Of a stretch of DNA of 64,000 nt, positions 1 to 12,717 are shown in pieces; position 1 is the stretch's first letter; each line of letters starts with the position of its first letter. Made by a program: the position numbers and the translations under genes. The DNA is from Platycnemis pennipes (Eukaryota; Arthropoda; Insecta; Odonata; Platycnemididae): NCBI GenBank assembly GCA_933228895.1, contig OW121849.1, forward strand, positions 127,290,849-127,354,848, read 5' to 3'. A model generated the notes under the pieces. The model was given only the letters and a program-made list of their open reading frames with translations, was not told the DNA's origin and did no database searches.

Positions 1-1063
1 GCATTGGGAGAAATACAGCTGTAACAAAGAAAGGCCTTTCTACCCTGCATAGAAAAAAAAAATATGCTGAATGATTTGGACAATGGGATGTCACCCATCT
101 CTATTAAAATCAGTTTTCAGGTACTTTAATAAAATAGCCTTCATTTTTTTCAAATTTGATATTAAATATTTATATCAGCATAAATCTGAGCCTAACATGT
201 ATGAGATTGGGTAGAAGTTGAAAAATAGCAATAATAATTTTTGGTAAGCCAGGAGCCAAGCACAGCTATCTGGTCATTTAATTACATCAATCACCTTGCC
301 ATCCATTAAGTCATTCACTTAGTAAAATGGGTTTTGAAGAGTCCATTAGTACATCTTGGATTGGAAAGTGGATAAAGATACATTGAATGTTAACAGGCAA
401 TTTATTGCATAATTTAATTCCCATCATATGTAGCATGTCATCTGACTTTGCAGCCTATAGGAAGGCACATTAAGATTGTACTCATGACTGGTATGTTGGG
501 AGTAAATATCACCCCTGGTCTTAATATTCTACTGTTTCTTTAGTATGCACTAAAATATCATGAATACTTAGGTTGATTACTGACATCATTGCCTCAATTA
601 CAAATAACAGGTTGCAATGAACATCAAAATTGGTATTAGCTAGTACCCTAAGAACTATTTTTTTGGATAATAAATCCATTGCTATGCCAGATCCATTACC
701 CCAAAGTCATTTGCCATAACATTATACATTCTGTAAACAGGAAAAATAGACAATAAATTGATACTTCTTAGGCTTGAGGCTTCTAATTAAGTGTGCCATT
801 TTTGAAAACCTGTGACACACTGTAATTATGTGCACATTCCAGGACATAATTTTGTAGTTAGAAAGGCTTGCTGTGAAATGTATCTGTAAAAATAAGGCTA
901 CTACTTTTCTCTTCAGTTTTAAGAAAAAGTAAGACAATTTTCAGCTATTTTAATGGACAAAACATGTCTAAAACAAAAGTCTTTTATCAAGGAAACTGGT
1001 TATTTAAAGTAAACAAATCATTTATTGCACATCACTACATTTTATATTGGATTCCTGTTACTT
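1..1063. other. AT-rich DNA, no gene recognised
   Basis: Only short chance open frames are present on either strand. No splice-bounded conserved exon, inverted ends or tRNA-like boxes were seen. Because the BRSK exons further right lack the kinase domain, this stretch could be BRSK intron, but nothing in it proves that. Confidence 0.5.
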
Positions 1064-1066
1064 CAA

Positions 1067-1458
1067 TAATAATAATAATGCATTTATTTGTCCAGAGATT
1101 TGTGGTATAGACATATACAAATATAGGACACGTCAAAACAAGAAAATCACACTTTCAAAAACTCATTTACAGAATAAAACATTTCAGTTTTCAGAAAAGT
1201 TAATAACTTTTTTTTGAACACGGGTATCTTTGCTTCATGTTTAATTTCCTTTGGTAAACTATTAAAAAGCCTTAATCCCATTGACTTAGGCCCAAGACCA
1301 ACATTTTGTGTTCTAACAAATGATTGATGCAGATCTTTACAAGCTCTCGTGTAGTGAAAATGGCAATTGTCATTTGTCATGTATTCAGATATGTTATTAC
1401 TAACATACATAATTGCAATATGAAGTTGATTGATGTTGTTACATAAAAATTGGATAAT
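1067..1458 (-). mobile_element. 5'-truncated LINE, 3' end only
   Basis: The minus-strand frame at 1147-1410 (87 codons) encodes the last part of a non-LTR retrotransposon ORF2. Phrases such as LGPKSMGLRLFNSLPKEIK and the ending YSVNEFLKV parallel GPRHMCIKLYNHLPQFIKK and YTVNDYLN at the end of the complete LINE ORF2 at 9512-12370, so the two are relatives but not identical copies. As in that element, the 3' end is a short (TAA)n run, here at 1064-1080, followed by a similar ATTTATTTGTCC sequence. A likely target duplication, TGTTACTTCAA at 1056-1066 and TGTTACTCCAA at 1459-1469, differs at one base. Non-functional. Confidence 0.75.
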
Positions 1459-2660
1459 TGTTACTCCAATTTATATTTTTTTATATGCCTGAACTTCAAA
1501 CCCTGTGAAGCTGTAGGTATTAATTTGCTTAATTTTGTGACACATATATTCAGAAGAAATATTTACAAAAGGAAATCACATAATCATTTTTTTGCATCAC
1601 TGTTTTCCCTGAAATACTCAATAACCTTTTCAAAATTCCTTTTAATTCCTGTGGAAAGAAATCTGGAGGTGTATTATTTTCTCATAATGTGTTCAGCAAT
1701 TAATTGAGGCTGTGATACCTCATTTTTGTCATAATGAGTCTCATGTAATATTGCCCAAGTGAGGTGTTTGCATGAAATAATTTTTAGAAGAAATATGTTC
1801 ACCTATGTCCACATTATTGCTGTGAACTTCGTACTCTTATCTATAAATTGTAAGCATAGTATAGTATGTGTGCATATTCCAATAGTGGCTGTAAATAGAA
1901 ACTTAACACATTTTCGCTTTATCATAGTGTTATCCTATTTTTACCCAAATCTATGTTCACTTCGAACCAATTTTACTGCTCTGTAAGTGTTGGTGTTGTA
2001 TTAAAATGGGCTACTAATCCTTTCTGCTGCATTAAGATGGTTTCAAAAGAAACTGTCATGTAGTATTTCTCGACTTCCTCCAGTAACATGTTCAAATATT
2101 ACAACTACAGTAAAACCCCTCTTTTACACTTTTGAGGGGGATAAGGGAAAAAAGTGTAAATCACGGGAAAGTGGAAATCAAGGGTAGGCACAATTTAATG
2201 AAAATAATCCCTTAAAGTATTACTAAATGTTCTATTTTTCAATTGAATCATGTCTTAAATGACAAGTAAGTATAAAAAATGTAATTATGACAATAAAAAT
2301 TTTTTTTATTAATACCAAACTCTCAGTGAGGTAGATTGTACAATATGTCAGTCTTCAAAAAGAGATCATTTTACATAGGTGGTAGCTGATAAATAAATAA
2401 AATGGAAGTACATATTCCATTCACTCCATAAAATGAAAAAATCTTCTCAAAGTAAAAATATTTAAATCTTTTGATAAACTAAACAAAAATATGACTTAAT
2501 AATCCATATAAACCTTTAGTTTTTAAAAAATATGTACCAACCTTTACTCTCAAAAAGTCTTCTCAAAATTTAAGCCCAAAGAACTATCTCAGAATTTAAA
2601 TAAAACATTCTTGGCTGAATTCGGCTATAACAAAAAAATACACCATGAATAAATGTTCAT

Positions 2661-4226
2661 TTAACTAGCCTCCTCCTGGAAATATTCCATTATCTTTGAT
2701 TGCTTGCTCATTTTATTTGTATTAATTGATTCTAATCTCTTTTCTATTCTGTCCAATAGCTCTAATTTGTTCTCACTTCCTGCAACATGTGATAAATATA
2801 GTCGTAGTACATTAACAGCCGAAATAGCATTGATTGTGCTTTCTTTTGGTGTTTCCATATCATCATCATCCTCCTCACTTGCTACCTCTTCACTGATATG
2901 CAGCTTCATCAATTGTAAGAGAGTTACTTGTTGATAATTGCTCATCCACTCCGACAAAATCCAAAAAACTTATTTCAGCTCCAAATAATGGCAACTGATC
3001 ATTGTCTCCCATAGCTCTATTATCTCCTCCCCCTTCTTCCACTGGTTCTTCACTATCCTGTTCTTCGTCCTGTTCTAAGTTGCAGTCTTGAGAAAAACTA
3101 AACCCTGCTTTTTTAAAACAATTTGAAATTTTTCCCTCATCAACTTCTTTCCATGATCGTGTTATGTAGTGTAGTGCTTCGAAAACTGTGACTTTGAAGC
3201 TCTTAGGGTCCCTCCCACTGTCTATAAGATTCATAGCTTTTCTCACCAGAATCCTGCGGTAGTTCGCTTTGAATACATGGATTATCCCTAAATCTAATGG
3301 CTGTAACTGGCTGGTACAATTGGGTGGGAAGAATACCAGTTTTTTATTCCTCAAATTAATATTGTTTGGGTGGGCTGGGCATTGGTCTAAAAATACTACA
3401 ATTTTTTGGTTTTGTCCACCCATCTTTGCATCTAGAGCTTGCATTTGTTCCTAAAAGACATGTGACATCATCCAGGCTTTGGTATTAGCGGCATAGGTTG
3501 TGGGAAATGTCTTGATGTTTTTAAAACATCTGGGATTTTTGGACTTTCCAATGACAAATGGCCTTAACTTCTCACTACCATTAGCATTAGCACCTAACAA
3601 TACTGTGAGACTAGCTTTACTATGCTTTCCCCCATGGCAAGATTCACCTTTAAAGTCTTAAGTCTTATGAGGAAGCACATTGAAAAAAAGGCCTGTCTCA
3701 TCTAAATTGAAATGTCTTTTGGTGCATACCCTATGTTGTCTTAAAGAATGTTCCTTCCACTGTGTAACTGTCCGGGGATCAACACTTTTGACTCACCACA
3801 AATTGATTTATACACAACATTGTGCCTAGTTTTAAATTGGCTTAACCATCCGTTTGAAGCCTTGAAGTCTTCAATTCCTAACCTCATTGCCACATGTTGT
3901 GTCTTTTCCTTACGGATAACTCCACTGATGGGTATGTTGAGGAAAACACATAATTGCCATAATGCTCTGGCACACTGAAACCATTCCTTCAAAATTTCTT
4001 CCAGTTCATCATATTTTGAATACTTGACGTATTTTCGCCTCCTTGCACTGGGTCCTCATTCCACTGCACTGATTTCAATGGTTTTGCGTGTTTTAACAAC
4101 AGTGTTTAATTGGAATCCCAAATTCTCTGGCAAGGGAAACACGTGAACCTACATGCAAGTCAACTCTTCCCAAATTTTTATCTTGTCTTCTATTGACAAC
4201 GTTTTCCTCTCTCGTTTGAGGGCCAT
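2661..4226 (-). pseudogene. broken Tigger-like transposase
   Basis: The reading starts at ATG 4226-4224 (MALKRERKTLS, the usual basic N-terminus before the psq/CENP-B helix-turn-helix). A CENP-B-type DNA-binding part follows at 3741-3992 (GVIRKEKTQHVAMRLGIED, NGWLSQFKTRHNV), then the DDE_1 catalytic part. DETGLFFNVLPHKT near 3640-3680 holds the first acidic residue, and FLDQCPAHPN with FFPPNCTSQLQPLDLGII at 3270-3420 holds the second. An acidic C-terminal tail lies at 2661-2957. Several stops and frame changes separate these blocks, so no intact enzyme is made. The family assignment rests on the motifs and is secure; the exact subfamily is not. Confidence 0.88.
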
Positions 4227-4370
4227 TTTTTGTTTTGTTCGCGTTACTTGACGCTGTCACGGAAAAGCAGGGAAAAAGTGATTACGATTAGAATGACTTT
4301 AAAATTAATGGCAGAACTTCGTAATGCACAAGAAGAATAAAACTAAGTGCGTGGATCATCATGAAAACAC

Positions 4371-4405
4371 CCACGAATATAAACATAGAGTGTCTATATT
4401 CGTGG
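4371..4405. repeat. short inverted repeat inside the Tigger-like element
   Basis: CCACGAATATA at 4371-4381 is exactly complementary to TATATTCGTGG at 4395-4405, with a 13-base loop. It lies upstream of the transposase start, in the subterminal region, where it may once have been a transposase site or simply be structural. Confidence 0.6.
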
Positions 4406-4966
4406 ACACGACGCTTACAAGTAAGGTAGAATTATTTGCAGGCATGACTGTTAAAGAGAAGTGCATATCATCGTTTTATTTCACATAATTACAGCTAACT
4501 TCTTCCGGAATACAGTTTTATGATGGAAGATACATATCCTTCATGATTTTACCACATAATTGCCACTCGTAACGTAATATAAGGCATTTGGGGAACTAGC
4601 ACAATTGTTATAATTTTACCTCATTTGCCTTCAAGAATTAAAACGAATTTATTACGAAAGTACGAGATGAACCCAGAAATAGAAGGAATTAGAAAATTTA
4701 TTGTAATTCAAAGGTCTTTCGCTTGAAAATGTCCCAAAACTTTTTCCGCCGATTTCCATTTCGTTCCTCATATGGTTGTGATATGCTATCCGCCATGTTC
4801 CTTTTGGCAGCCTTGCGCAAATGGCGGACCATTTAAAATTTCGTAAGTGTAAATACGGGGAAGACATAACACTGTGGAGATATATAAATCATCGGGACTT
4901 GATGAAAATGTCGTGAATTGCGGGAAAACGTAAATTGCGGGGGTGTAAAAGCGAGGTTTTACTGTA

Positions 4967-7900
4967 TTTCCAATTCCCAAATTTAATAAGCGTTTTTTTT
5001 TTAAGTGGGCAACATTTTGATGTAGTTATAGAATGTTACTCGGTCATATGAATTCTACAAGAAATGATCTCTTGCCAAAATTCCTATAAACCTGACCTCC
5101 TAATCTATGTAATACAGCGTGAGAGATACGTGCACCGGGTTGCATCTATGGAAGGATACTACTATCTTAGGATGATAGGCATAAAGAGAGGTATTCTGGT
5201 AGGGCTCAGGGCTGAGCATTCAAATCAAATATTTTTTCAAAATAACTTTTAACCTCTGAATAAGTGCACTGTACTCTAAGTACTGTGTTAATTATATTAA
5301 AAATAAAATAATTAACACGGATGTAGTACTTTTCAAAATTTATAGCCATTATTTCAGTTAGAACTAAATATTATAAAGTCAGAACTCATTCCCATTCAGT
5401 GTGAAATAATATAAAATTTTAAAATTGTTATGATATGTATTTGATAAAATAATGCAATGGGATTTATACAAATAAGTATTAAGTATCTCTAACTGGTGAA
5501 AATTCAAGCCACAGCTTTAGAAGAGGTTTCCGAATAAAATTTATACAGTTGCTTTGAAATGTTTTGTTCAAAGCTAAATACCTATCTTTTGCAATATTAA
5601 AATATGATGAAAATATCTTTCATCATCAATGAACAATACTAAGATAATCCTAATATTGGTTTGATGCAGCTCTCTTCGTAAGAGGCTGTATAAAACACAG
5701 TGTGTTGTACAGAGTAGGTGGGGCCTAATCCATCCCAAGCATCCCTTTTCTGGCTTCATTGTCTCATATAGGCTTGCATGCCAATGCCACCTCAGGATGT
5801 TGAACCCTCCTTCTTTTGAAAAGCACCTTGTAAATTGTACACAAGGTGACTGTCCAATGTTTTCACTTGTTTATGTAGGAAAATGGCTGGACTCCTACAA
5901 GTCAATTTCCAGTAATTTTTAACTGTCTACAGAGAATAAGTTGAAGCCTGGGGTAAGCTACAGTTAGAGAGCAGGAGACAGAAGGGTGCTACGAATCCCT
6001 CTGAAGTGCAGGATGAGGGATTTTATTTCTTATTTCCTTGCATTGAAGGAAGTGGCTATGTTTCTACAGAATCAGCTTGCAGGTGCATGCATATTCATGA
6101 ATTGAATAGGTATAATAGCAAGGTAGGCCAAAATAGTGACATAATTTATGAATAACAGATTTTCATAACCTTGCGCTTCTTATCCCAATGGAGCTACCAG
6201 CAAAGCATTGGACATTGCTTCTTGCTGAACATGAGCTAGCCATCAGTAAGTAGGTATCCAAGAGGTGTCACTGCATCAATCACAAATCACTTAAGTGATT
6301 GGATAAAAATGCCAGTAACTTATCTCAAGAAGGCTGATACTGAGCAAAGATGATTGCCTTTCAATTTCCATTTGAGCTCTTAATGGCCGTGGTTCTTCAT
6401 CTGTCATTTTCATTAACAATTCCATTGATAGGTTCCAGCCAACTGCGAGATTCCCTAGGGTTATTGGTGCAATAGATTGCACCCTAATTCAAATAGTGAC
6501 CCCAAACAACAATCCAGGAGGATGCAGAAATCACAAGGGTTTCAATCCTCTTCAGTCTTTCAATCCTCAATCCTGGAAATAATAAAGTTATGGAGCCATT
6601 CAGCCTTAATGAATAGCATTTTTTTTACGAATTCCCTGGCTACCATTAGAAAAACATATCGATGTGAAAAAATATAAGGTTGATCAGGAGCCTTTCATTG
6701 TCTTTGACAATGGAAAAATTATTAATTATAAGTCTCATCTGCCAGGTGAAATCCAACTGCTACCTGATTTATTTAGGCGGGCTTGTGATGATCAGATGAA
6801 TATAATAAACATGGTTGCGTACCCCAGATCAGTGCATGACAGATACGGACATGCATCAGTAACAAATGATTATTTATTGACTTATTACAAATGCTACATG
6901 AATATTAATAATGTAAACATATTTCAATGAAAGATGTATTTTCTGCCTTGATTTTGGTACCTACAAATATTCTTGGATAAGCTGAAATTTCCTGCTTATG
7001 ATTAAAAGTTTAAACAATATGTTCAATCGCAGTAATGAAACGAGATTTAAGATGAGAGAGTTTGGCAGTTTTATAGGCTAATGTGAGTAGGAATGTTGCT
7101 TAAGTTAACCCTGTTTGCATTACAGAAATACATGAATATTCCTAGCAGAGAAATAAATTAGGTATATTCTGTAATAAATTAGAGTCATCTGCCAATGGCT
7201 ATGATAAAATCTACCCCAGAAGAATGTAAATGTTGCTTGCCATTGACAGCCATAATTTCTGATTCAAGTTTCTCATATCAAAGAGTGTATGATAAGGACT
7301 CAGCCCTGGGCAATTTATTGCCCACCTTGAATCAGAATAGCAGTTTGGGCTATAATGAGCCATGGAATAGCTCAATCTTGAAATAGTGACCCCAGATTCA
7401 GAAGGCAGCTCAATTATACTTTTACTCGTCTATACGAGTATGATGTCTACTATATTTTATACCAGAAAAAAAACCTCACACCCTTTAAAACTTTATATTA
7501 TTTGTGTGTCTTGACTTGAACCATGTGAAATATGTTGTGTGTTAATTAATTTTGCTTAATAGTGATTGATTCAAGGGCAGTAAGAAAGTGTGCCCATTTT
7601 AAATAAGCAGTGCTTTTCTTTAACACTCTTAAGGCTTGGTCAGACAGAGAGTGGGCTACCCCCTGCAGGAACTGTATTACATAGATTTAACCAGAATTAT
7701 TACATAATTCTGGTTAAAAGACCATGGGCAGATCCAGCAGACTCGTCTAGACTGCAGTGGACAGTGATCCCACTGTATTTTTGTACGGAGTCTGCAGCAT
7801 GCAGATCATAAATATGGCAGGCAGGACAGAAAAATTAATAGATATTGTGCATATTTTCCCGTATTTATATGAAACTAGCAATGAAGATTTAAAAAATATC

Positions 7901-9400
7901 ATTAAGAAGACAAAGTTTGAACAAAAGTGCTGGGATCCTCAATAATTTGACGAGAAGAACAAGTTCTTTGTCAGAACTGCTGCTGCTTATCATTCTGGCA
8001 CTTCAGCAATTTCACAAGGTGAAACACAACAACTACATAGGTACATCCCTGCATGTGGTACTCCTCAAGCCAAACTCGACCACCTTTCGCTGCCCACATG
8101 CTGTTTGATATCCACAGACTGTGGTGGACTGCTGTCACTCTGCCTGCACAGGCAGCCTGCTTACTGTTTGACCAAGCCTTCAAAATTTTCCATTTCATTA
8201 CATATGTAGCTAAAATCAGCTTAATGGACTCAAATTGCAATTATGTTATCAACAAATTCAAGATAGCTATCCATTTTGTAAGAAACATGCTACCTCATTT
8301 GTTCCTGCTGTTTAAATGTATAATATATCCCTGTATCTGTGGGAAATACCTGTTCCGAGGTTTTCTGTGGCTAATTGAAGCCATAAATAATAGTAAATGA
8401 TCTGCATCAGTTGCTTTTTCTCTACAACAATGTATTAAGATTACCTTCTCATTATTCTTATCTAAGGTCTTTTTAGAATTACTACCTGTTTCATGAGCTC
8501 ATTATAAGAATGACAGTGAAAAAGGAATAACTGTTATGTGTCAGTAGTGCTCTACCATAGGCATGCTTGCTTATTCTTGCTATATTGCCTTATCTGCTAC
8601 AAGAGATGCCTTCTCTCCTCCTGTCGCTCTTCTTTTTATATGGGTAGCAAAGATGTTTTGCTTTTTCTGGAAACAATACAGCAGAGAAGAATAAATAATT
8701 TCATCAAGTTGGTATATCTCTGTGAGTAGTCTTGACCAGTCACAATTTATCATCTCACTTTCATGCCAAAATTGTGAATATGAGGGTTATGAGGGATGTG
8801 AGATCCACTCTGACATTCCAAGGCATTGGCCCTGAGGACCTCTCATGCAGTCCTGAGGACCTCTTTCTAAAAAAAAGTTAGCAGTGGTGCTCAGAAGCTG
8901 TCCATTGAACCTTCAGCATTTCTTCTTTCTGACTGCACCTACTGAGCTGCAGTGACCAAAGGCCCTTGTGCTTGGGAATGGCAGTGGTTTTCAAAATGGT
9001 CATTCAACCACCATGTGATACTCAGCCACACTCCACTCCCTTCCTTCAGATATTCTGTGGTCTCTGCTGGTCAAAGCTTCCCTTTAATGGGGTATGGGTG
9101 TTCCTTTCTTGTGGAGTGGTTATCATTCACTTTGTACCTAAACAAGATTTCCCCAGAGAAAAAAATCATCCACTGTGACCTGAAAGCAATGCTTGTAGGG
9201 TAGAAGTCTTTTGGGAAGATTTGTTCAAAGGTGCAAACAGGAATAATAAAATGCATAAATGGGATTGAGTGAAATGAATTATTAATTGAGTGCTAGGGGC
9301 CCAGGTTTCTCTGCTCATGGTGTAGTATATTTGAACTTAGGGCCATTTACTTCCACGATGTTTGATTGATTTGTTCTGAGCTACTTAGTGGATCTTGTAA
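4967..9400. other. long AT-rich stretch without a recognised gene
   Basis: Open frames here reach at most 115 codons and resemble no family I recognise. A fragment at 5660-5690 (TTGGTTTGATGCAGCTCTC) matches the common LINE 3'-end sequence also seen near 33360 and 60735, so a decayed LINE tail is likely there. AATAGTGACCCCA occurs at about 6493 and 7383, possibly two scraps of one repeat. A near-perfect hairpin at 7686-7718 is listed separately. The stretch may be BRSK intron. Confidence 0.45.
7686..7718. repeat. 15-bp perfect inverted repeat
   Basis: TTTAACCAGAATTAT at 7686-7700 and ATAATTCTGGTTAAA at 7704-7718 are exact reverse complements with a 3-base loop. The sequence on both sides is locally richer in G and C, so this may be the centre or end of a small fold-back element. 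No target duplication was identified. Confidence 0.7.
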
Positions 9401-9511
9401 ATGGAGATCATAATAATAATAATAATAATAATAATTTAATTTGCCCATAAGATACATTGTACAGTGACACACTGCAAGTATATAAGGCACGTCAAAATAC
9501 AATCATTGATG

Positions 9512-12370
9512 CTAGTTTAAGTAATCATTCACAGTATAAAAACAATGACACAAAAGATAGTCATAAACTAAATTCTTGAATATAGTCATTCTTTTTTCTT
9601 TTTTTATAAATTGTGGCAAGTGATTATACAATTTTATACACATATGGCGAGGTCCCTTAGAAGCAATGGCAAGAGTAGATGAGAGCACATGCATGTCATT
9701 GCATCTTTTTGTTTCATAGGTATGATAATTATTATTTGAGGTAAAATCAGATTCATGTTTTCTTACATAGAGTATAGAATAGTAAATGTATAACGAAGGC
9801 ACAGTTAAAATCTTCAGTTCCTTAAAGAGAGGCCGACAGTGAGCGCGATAAGGTTTACAGCACATCATTCTCAATAACTTCTTTTGTATTAAAAATACAC
9901 TATTTAATGAGGAAAGAGTCCCCCACAATATAATCCCATATGAAATTCTGGAGAAGAAAAGACCATAGTACAATGTTTTGAGAACCTCAAGGCTTACAGT
10001 ATGTTTTATAACAGACAGTAAATAAAATACTGAGTTCAGTTTTTTACATAAATCTGACACATGAACATCCCACTTTAGATTTTGTTCAATATATACTCCA
10101 AGAAACCTTAAATTATTCACAAAATGAAAATTTTTCTGTTGAGACAGAGCACCATTATTTACAAACTGATTGTATTTTGCTGAAAAAAACATTGCTTGTG
10201 TTTTGTTACTATTCAGTACAAGTTCATTGTTATTGCACCAGTTCATCATTTGCTGTAATAAAAGTTCACCATCAGTAATTAGATTTTTTAAAGATTTACT
10301 AGATGTTACTATACTCACGTCATCTGCATATATTACACAATTGTGTGAATTCACTGTTAGGCTCATTGGCAGGTCATTTATGAAAATCAAAAAGAGTATA
10401 GGCCCCAGAACAGATCCCTGAGGAACACCTTTAACTACTTCTAGTGGATTGGACATGTAAATGTTACCTTCTTGTTGATAGGCTACTTTCTGGTATCTAT
10501 GATCTAAATATGTTTTCAACCAGTTTAGTGCGACACCTCTAATGCCTAATGCCTGGCATTTTGAGAGTAGTCTATCATGATTGACCGTATCAAAAGCTTT
10601 ACTAAGATCAAAAAAAATGCCTAGAACTTTACATTTCTCATTAATCTGATCCAGTATATGGTCAATGGTATTAAAAAGGGCTTGTTCAGTGGATCTAGCT
10701 TTTCTGTAACCAAATTGTTGCGCAGATAGCAAATTCTGACTATCAAGGTAGTCAACAAGTCTTTTAGAATACACACATTCGAGAACTTTTCCAAATATGG
10801 GAATAATGGATATTGGTCGGTAACTATTCAAGTTACTTCTGTTTCCCTTATTTTTGTACACAGGAACCACCTTAGCCACCTTAAGTGCGTCAGGATAAAC
10901 ACCTTCCAAAAGAGACTGATTTACTAAAGGTAGGAGAGGATCAAGAATAAGGTCCACACACTGACAAAGTAATTTACCAGACAAACCATCAATATCCACG
11001 GCATGTTTACCCCCTACCTTAGTCAAATGTTGTTGTAGTTCTTTTTTATCACAAGGTTTTAAATAAAATGATTTACAATTCACTGAATTTGAACTGTATG
11101 GAACAGTGGGGGAAGCCAGCAGAGAAATGGGCCTCTGTAAGAATGCTTCATTGAAAGCATTAGATACCATAACAGGATCTGTAATGACATTTCCATCATC
11201 ATCTTTGATGTGGTCAGGAGTCTCCGCTGAATTTGAGGTCGAACTCTGTTTAATAATTTTCCATGCCACTTTGGTAAAGTTAGAAGCATTTCTTATTTGT
11301 TGATCATTGTACTCCCTTTTTGCTCTTTTTATACAATACCTGTAATGTCTTCTTAAGTCTAAGTACTGATCACGCATCTGGGGTTCATTTGAATTCAATA
11401 CATTATGTGACATATTTCTTAAATAGTTCGACATGCTTACAATTTCTGGTGTTAGCCAGTTTTTTTTACCAGTTCCTCTGTATCTCACTGGTTCAAGAGG
11501 AAATGCAATATTAAAGCAATGTCTAAAAATATTATAAAAGCTATTAAAGTTTTCATTTAGGCCATGTAACTCATACTCCTCTATCCAATTTTGCTGTGCC
11601 AACAAGAGCCGAAAATAATTAACATTAGATTCATTAATGAATCTCCGGTATTTGATTGGTTTAGACATTGAATTATTGCTAGATGACTGTATGGTAAAGG
11701 TGGAAAGAATTGCAAGATGGTCAGAAAGAGCAGTGTCAAAAACTTTAGTACTTATTCTTAAATCACTATAATCTGTGAATATGTTGTCCAATAATGTTTT
11801 AGAACACTCAGTTATCCTAGTGGGCGTATTCACTAAAGATTTCAAATTATAACTCTGCATAACATAAAGTAACTGTTTTTGCTCTGGACCTTCATTCAAA
11901 AGATTGCAGTTGAAATCACCAGTTAATATAATTGTGGGTCTATTTGAGTAATTGGTGAGAGAAAACAAGAGGATATCAAGCTTTTCAATGAAAGACTTAA
12001 AGCATCCCTGGGGCGATCTATACACTGTTAATATAATGAAAGTATAATTTGCAAACAAGTATTTCACAGCCGAGCACTCAAAAGTCAGTTCCTCATTTAA
12101 GTCTTGCAAGTTGTATCCAATATTACTAAATTTTAATGCTCTCTTTACATAGATGACAACTCCTCCGTGAATACGATTTTCACGGCAGAAAACATCGCCA
12201 ATAACATACCCAGGTATAGTTAAGGTAACATCGTTTAGCCAATGCTCACAGATACATATAAAATCAGGATTATCACACATTACTACGGCCTCCAGTCCCA
12301 GGAGCTTAGAACTTAGGCTCTGCACATTAAGGACGAATACTTTAAACTGATTCATAGTCTTTGAAACCAA
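9512..12370 (-). CDS. LINE ORF2: endonuclease-reverse transcriptase
   Basis: This 952-codon frame has no break. Residues 1-230 form an exonuclease-endonuclease-phosphatase nuclease: FVLNVQSLSSK, ICEHWLND, IILTGDFNCN with the catalytic GDFN block, and a SDH near residue 215. The reverse transcriptase follows at about 440-720: YRPISIIPIFGKVLE, FFDLSKAFDTVNHDRLL (first catalytic Asp), GVPQGSVLGPILFLIFINDL and VIYADDVSIV (the YADD active site). A thumb-like region (FLGVYIEQNLKWDVHVSDL) and a long C-terminal tail end at YTVNDYLN. In this family the protein nicks the target and primes reverse transcription there. Starting at the first Met places it 53 bases after the ORF1 stop. Activity is inferred, not shown. 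Confidence 0.95.
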   Translation of the reverse strand: MVSKTMNQFKVFVLNVQSLSSKLLGLEAVVMCDNPDFICICEHWLNDVTLTIPGYVIGDVFCRENRIHGGVVIYVKRALKFSNIGYNLQDLNEELTFECSAVKYLFANYTFIILTVYRSPQGCFKSFIEKLDILLFSLTNYSNRPTIILTGDFNCNLLNEGPEQKQLLYVMQSYNLKSLVNTPTRITECSKTLLDNIFTDYSDLRISTKVFDTALSDHLAILSTFTIQSSSNNSMSKPIKYRRFINESNVNYFRLLLAQQNWIEEYELHGLNENFNSFYNIFRHCFNIAFPLEPVRYRGTGKKNWLTPEIVSMSNYLRNMSHNVLNSNEPQMRDQYLDLRRHYRYCIKRAKREYNDQQIRNASNFTKVAWKIIKQSSTSNSAETPDHIKDDDGNVITDPVMVSNAFNEAFLQRPISLLASPTVPYSSNSVNCKSFYLKPCDKKELQQHLTKVGGKHAVDIDGLSGKLLCQCVDLILDPLLPLVNQSLLEGVYPDALKVAKVVPVYKNKGNRSNLNSYRPISIIPIFGKVLECVYSKRLVDYLDSQNLLSAQQFGYRKARSTEQALFNTIDHILDQINEKCKVLGIFFDLSKAFDTVNHDRLLSKCQALGIRGVALNWLKTYLDHRYQKVAYQQEGNIYMSNPLEVVKGVPQGSVLGPILFLIFINDLPMSLTVNSHNCVIYADDVSIVTSSKSLKNLITDGELLLQQMMNWCNNNELVLNSNKTQAMFFSAKYNQFVNNGALSQQKNFHFVNNLRFLGVYIEQNLKWDVHVSDLCKKLNSVFYLLSVIKHTVSLEVLKTLYYGLFFSRISYGIILWGTLSSLNSVFLIQKKLLRMMCCKPYRAHCRPLFKELKILTVPSLYIYYSILYVRKHESDFTSNNNYHTYETKRCNDMHVLSSTLAIASKGPRHMCIKLYNHLPQFIKKEKRMTIFKNLVYDYLLCHCFYTVNDYLN

Positions 12371-12423
12371 AGATTTGGTTTCTACGTCAAGAGATGGATC
12401 ATGTGTTGCGTTAATCGCGGTAA

Positions 12424-12717
12424 CTAACCCGATGGGGACTTCTGGATTACCTTCCGAAAAAAATACCTGTTTACCAACACATTTTCAGGCCATACATCCG
12501 GGTTAGTGAGAAGATCACCAAATTCAGAATTCACGGAAACCCGGAAGGAGGCGTATTTATCATCCTTTACTTTGAGTTTCTCAACTTCCAAGTCATTGCA
12601 CTTTACCTTAGGAATTTTGTCCACGATATATTCTGACAGAGCATTAACAGTCGTTTCAGGAAGAAACCTCCACACATGCAAATGCATCCTACGGGGAACT
12701 CCGGCTAAGGCATAGAT
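12424..12717 (-). pseudogene. LINE ORF1, C-terminal fragment
   Basis: About 97 codons end at a stop at 12426-12424. The stretch YASFRVSVNSEFGDLLTNP followed by DVWPENVLVNRYFFRK matches the C-terminal pattern of ORF1 proteins in CR1/Daphne-type LINEs, where a PD-WP-G/N-V--R-F block is common. The 5' part is missing because the element is truncated at 12717, where the target duplication begins. ORF1 normally binds the RNA; this remnant lacks its N-terminal half. Confidence 0.75.

Larger units (their letters stand above)
2108..4964 (-). mobile_element. Tigger/pogo-like DNA transposon
   Basis: The ends are inverted: CAGTAAAACCCCTCTTTTAC at the left, and at the right GTAAAAGCGAGGTTTTACTG, whose reverse complement begins CAGTAAAACCTCGC. 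TA dinucleotides at 2106-2107 and 4965-4966 fit the target duplication of the Tc1/mariner/pogo group. The length, about 2.86 kb, and a minus-strand DDE_1/CENP-B-type transposase between the ends fit a Tigger-like element. Frameshifts and stops show it is inactive. It probably sits in BRSK intron or 5' of the visible exons. Confidence 0.88.
9409..12717 (-). mobile_element. nearly complete LINE (CR1/L2/Jockey-type) with intact ORF2
   Basis: The element lies antisense to BRSK and about 330 bp before the first visible BRSK exon. The 8-base target duplication ATGGAGAT occurs at 9401-9408 and 12718-12725. The 3' end is a (TAA)n run at about 9411-9436, the kind of simple-repeat tail several LINE clades use instead of poly(A). 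The 5' end is truncated inside ORF1. ORF2 is fully open, so the insertion is probably young. The endonuclease plus reverse transcriptase without RNase H, and the FDLSKAFDTVNH and YADD signatures, suit the CR1/L2/Jockey group; the clade needs a phylogeny. Confidence 0.93.

Noticed and set aside
6664..6930. An 88-codon plus-strand frame that reads like protein
   Set aside because: No homologue is recognised, there are no convincing flanking splice sites for BRSK, and length is within chance for this composition.
7195..8400. Several plus-strand frames of 62-115 codons
   Set aside because: They overlap in different frames, lack motifs and are not bounded by good splice signals.
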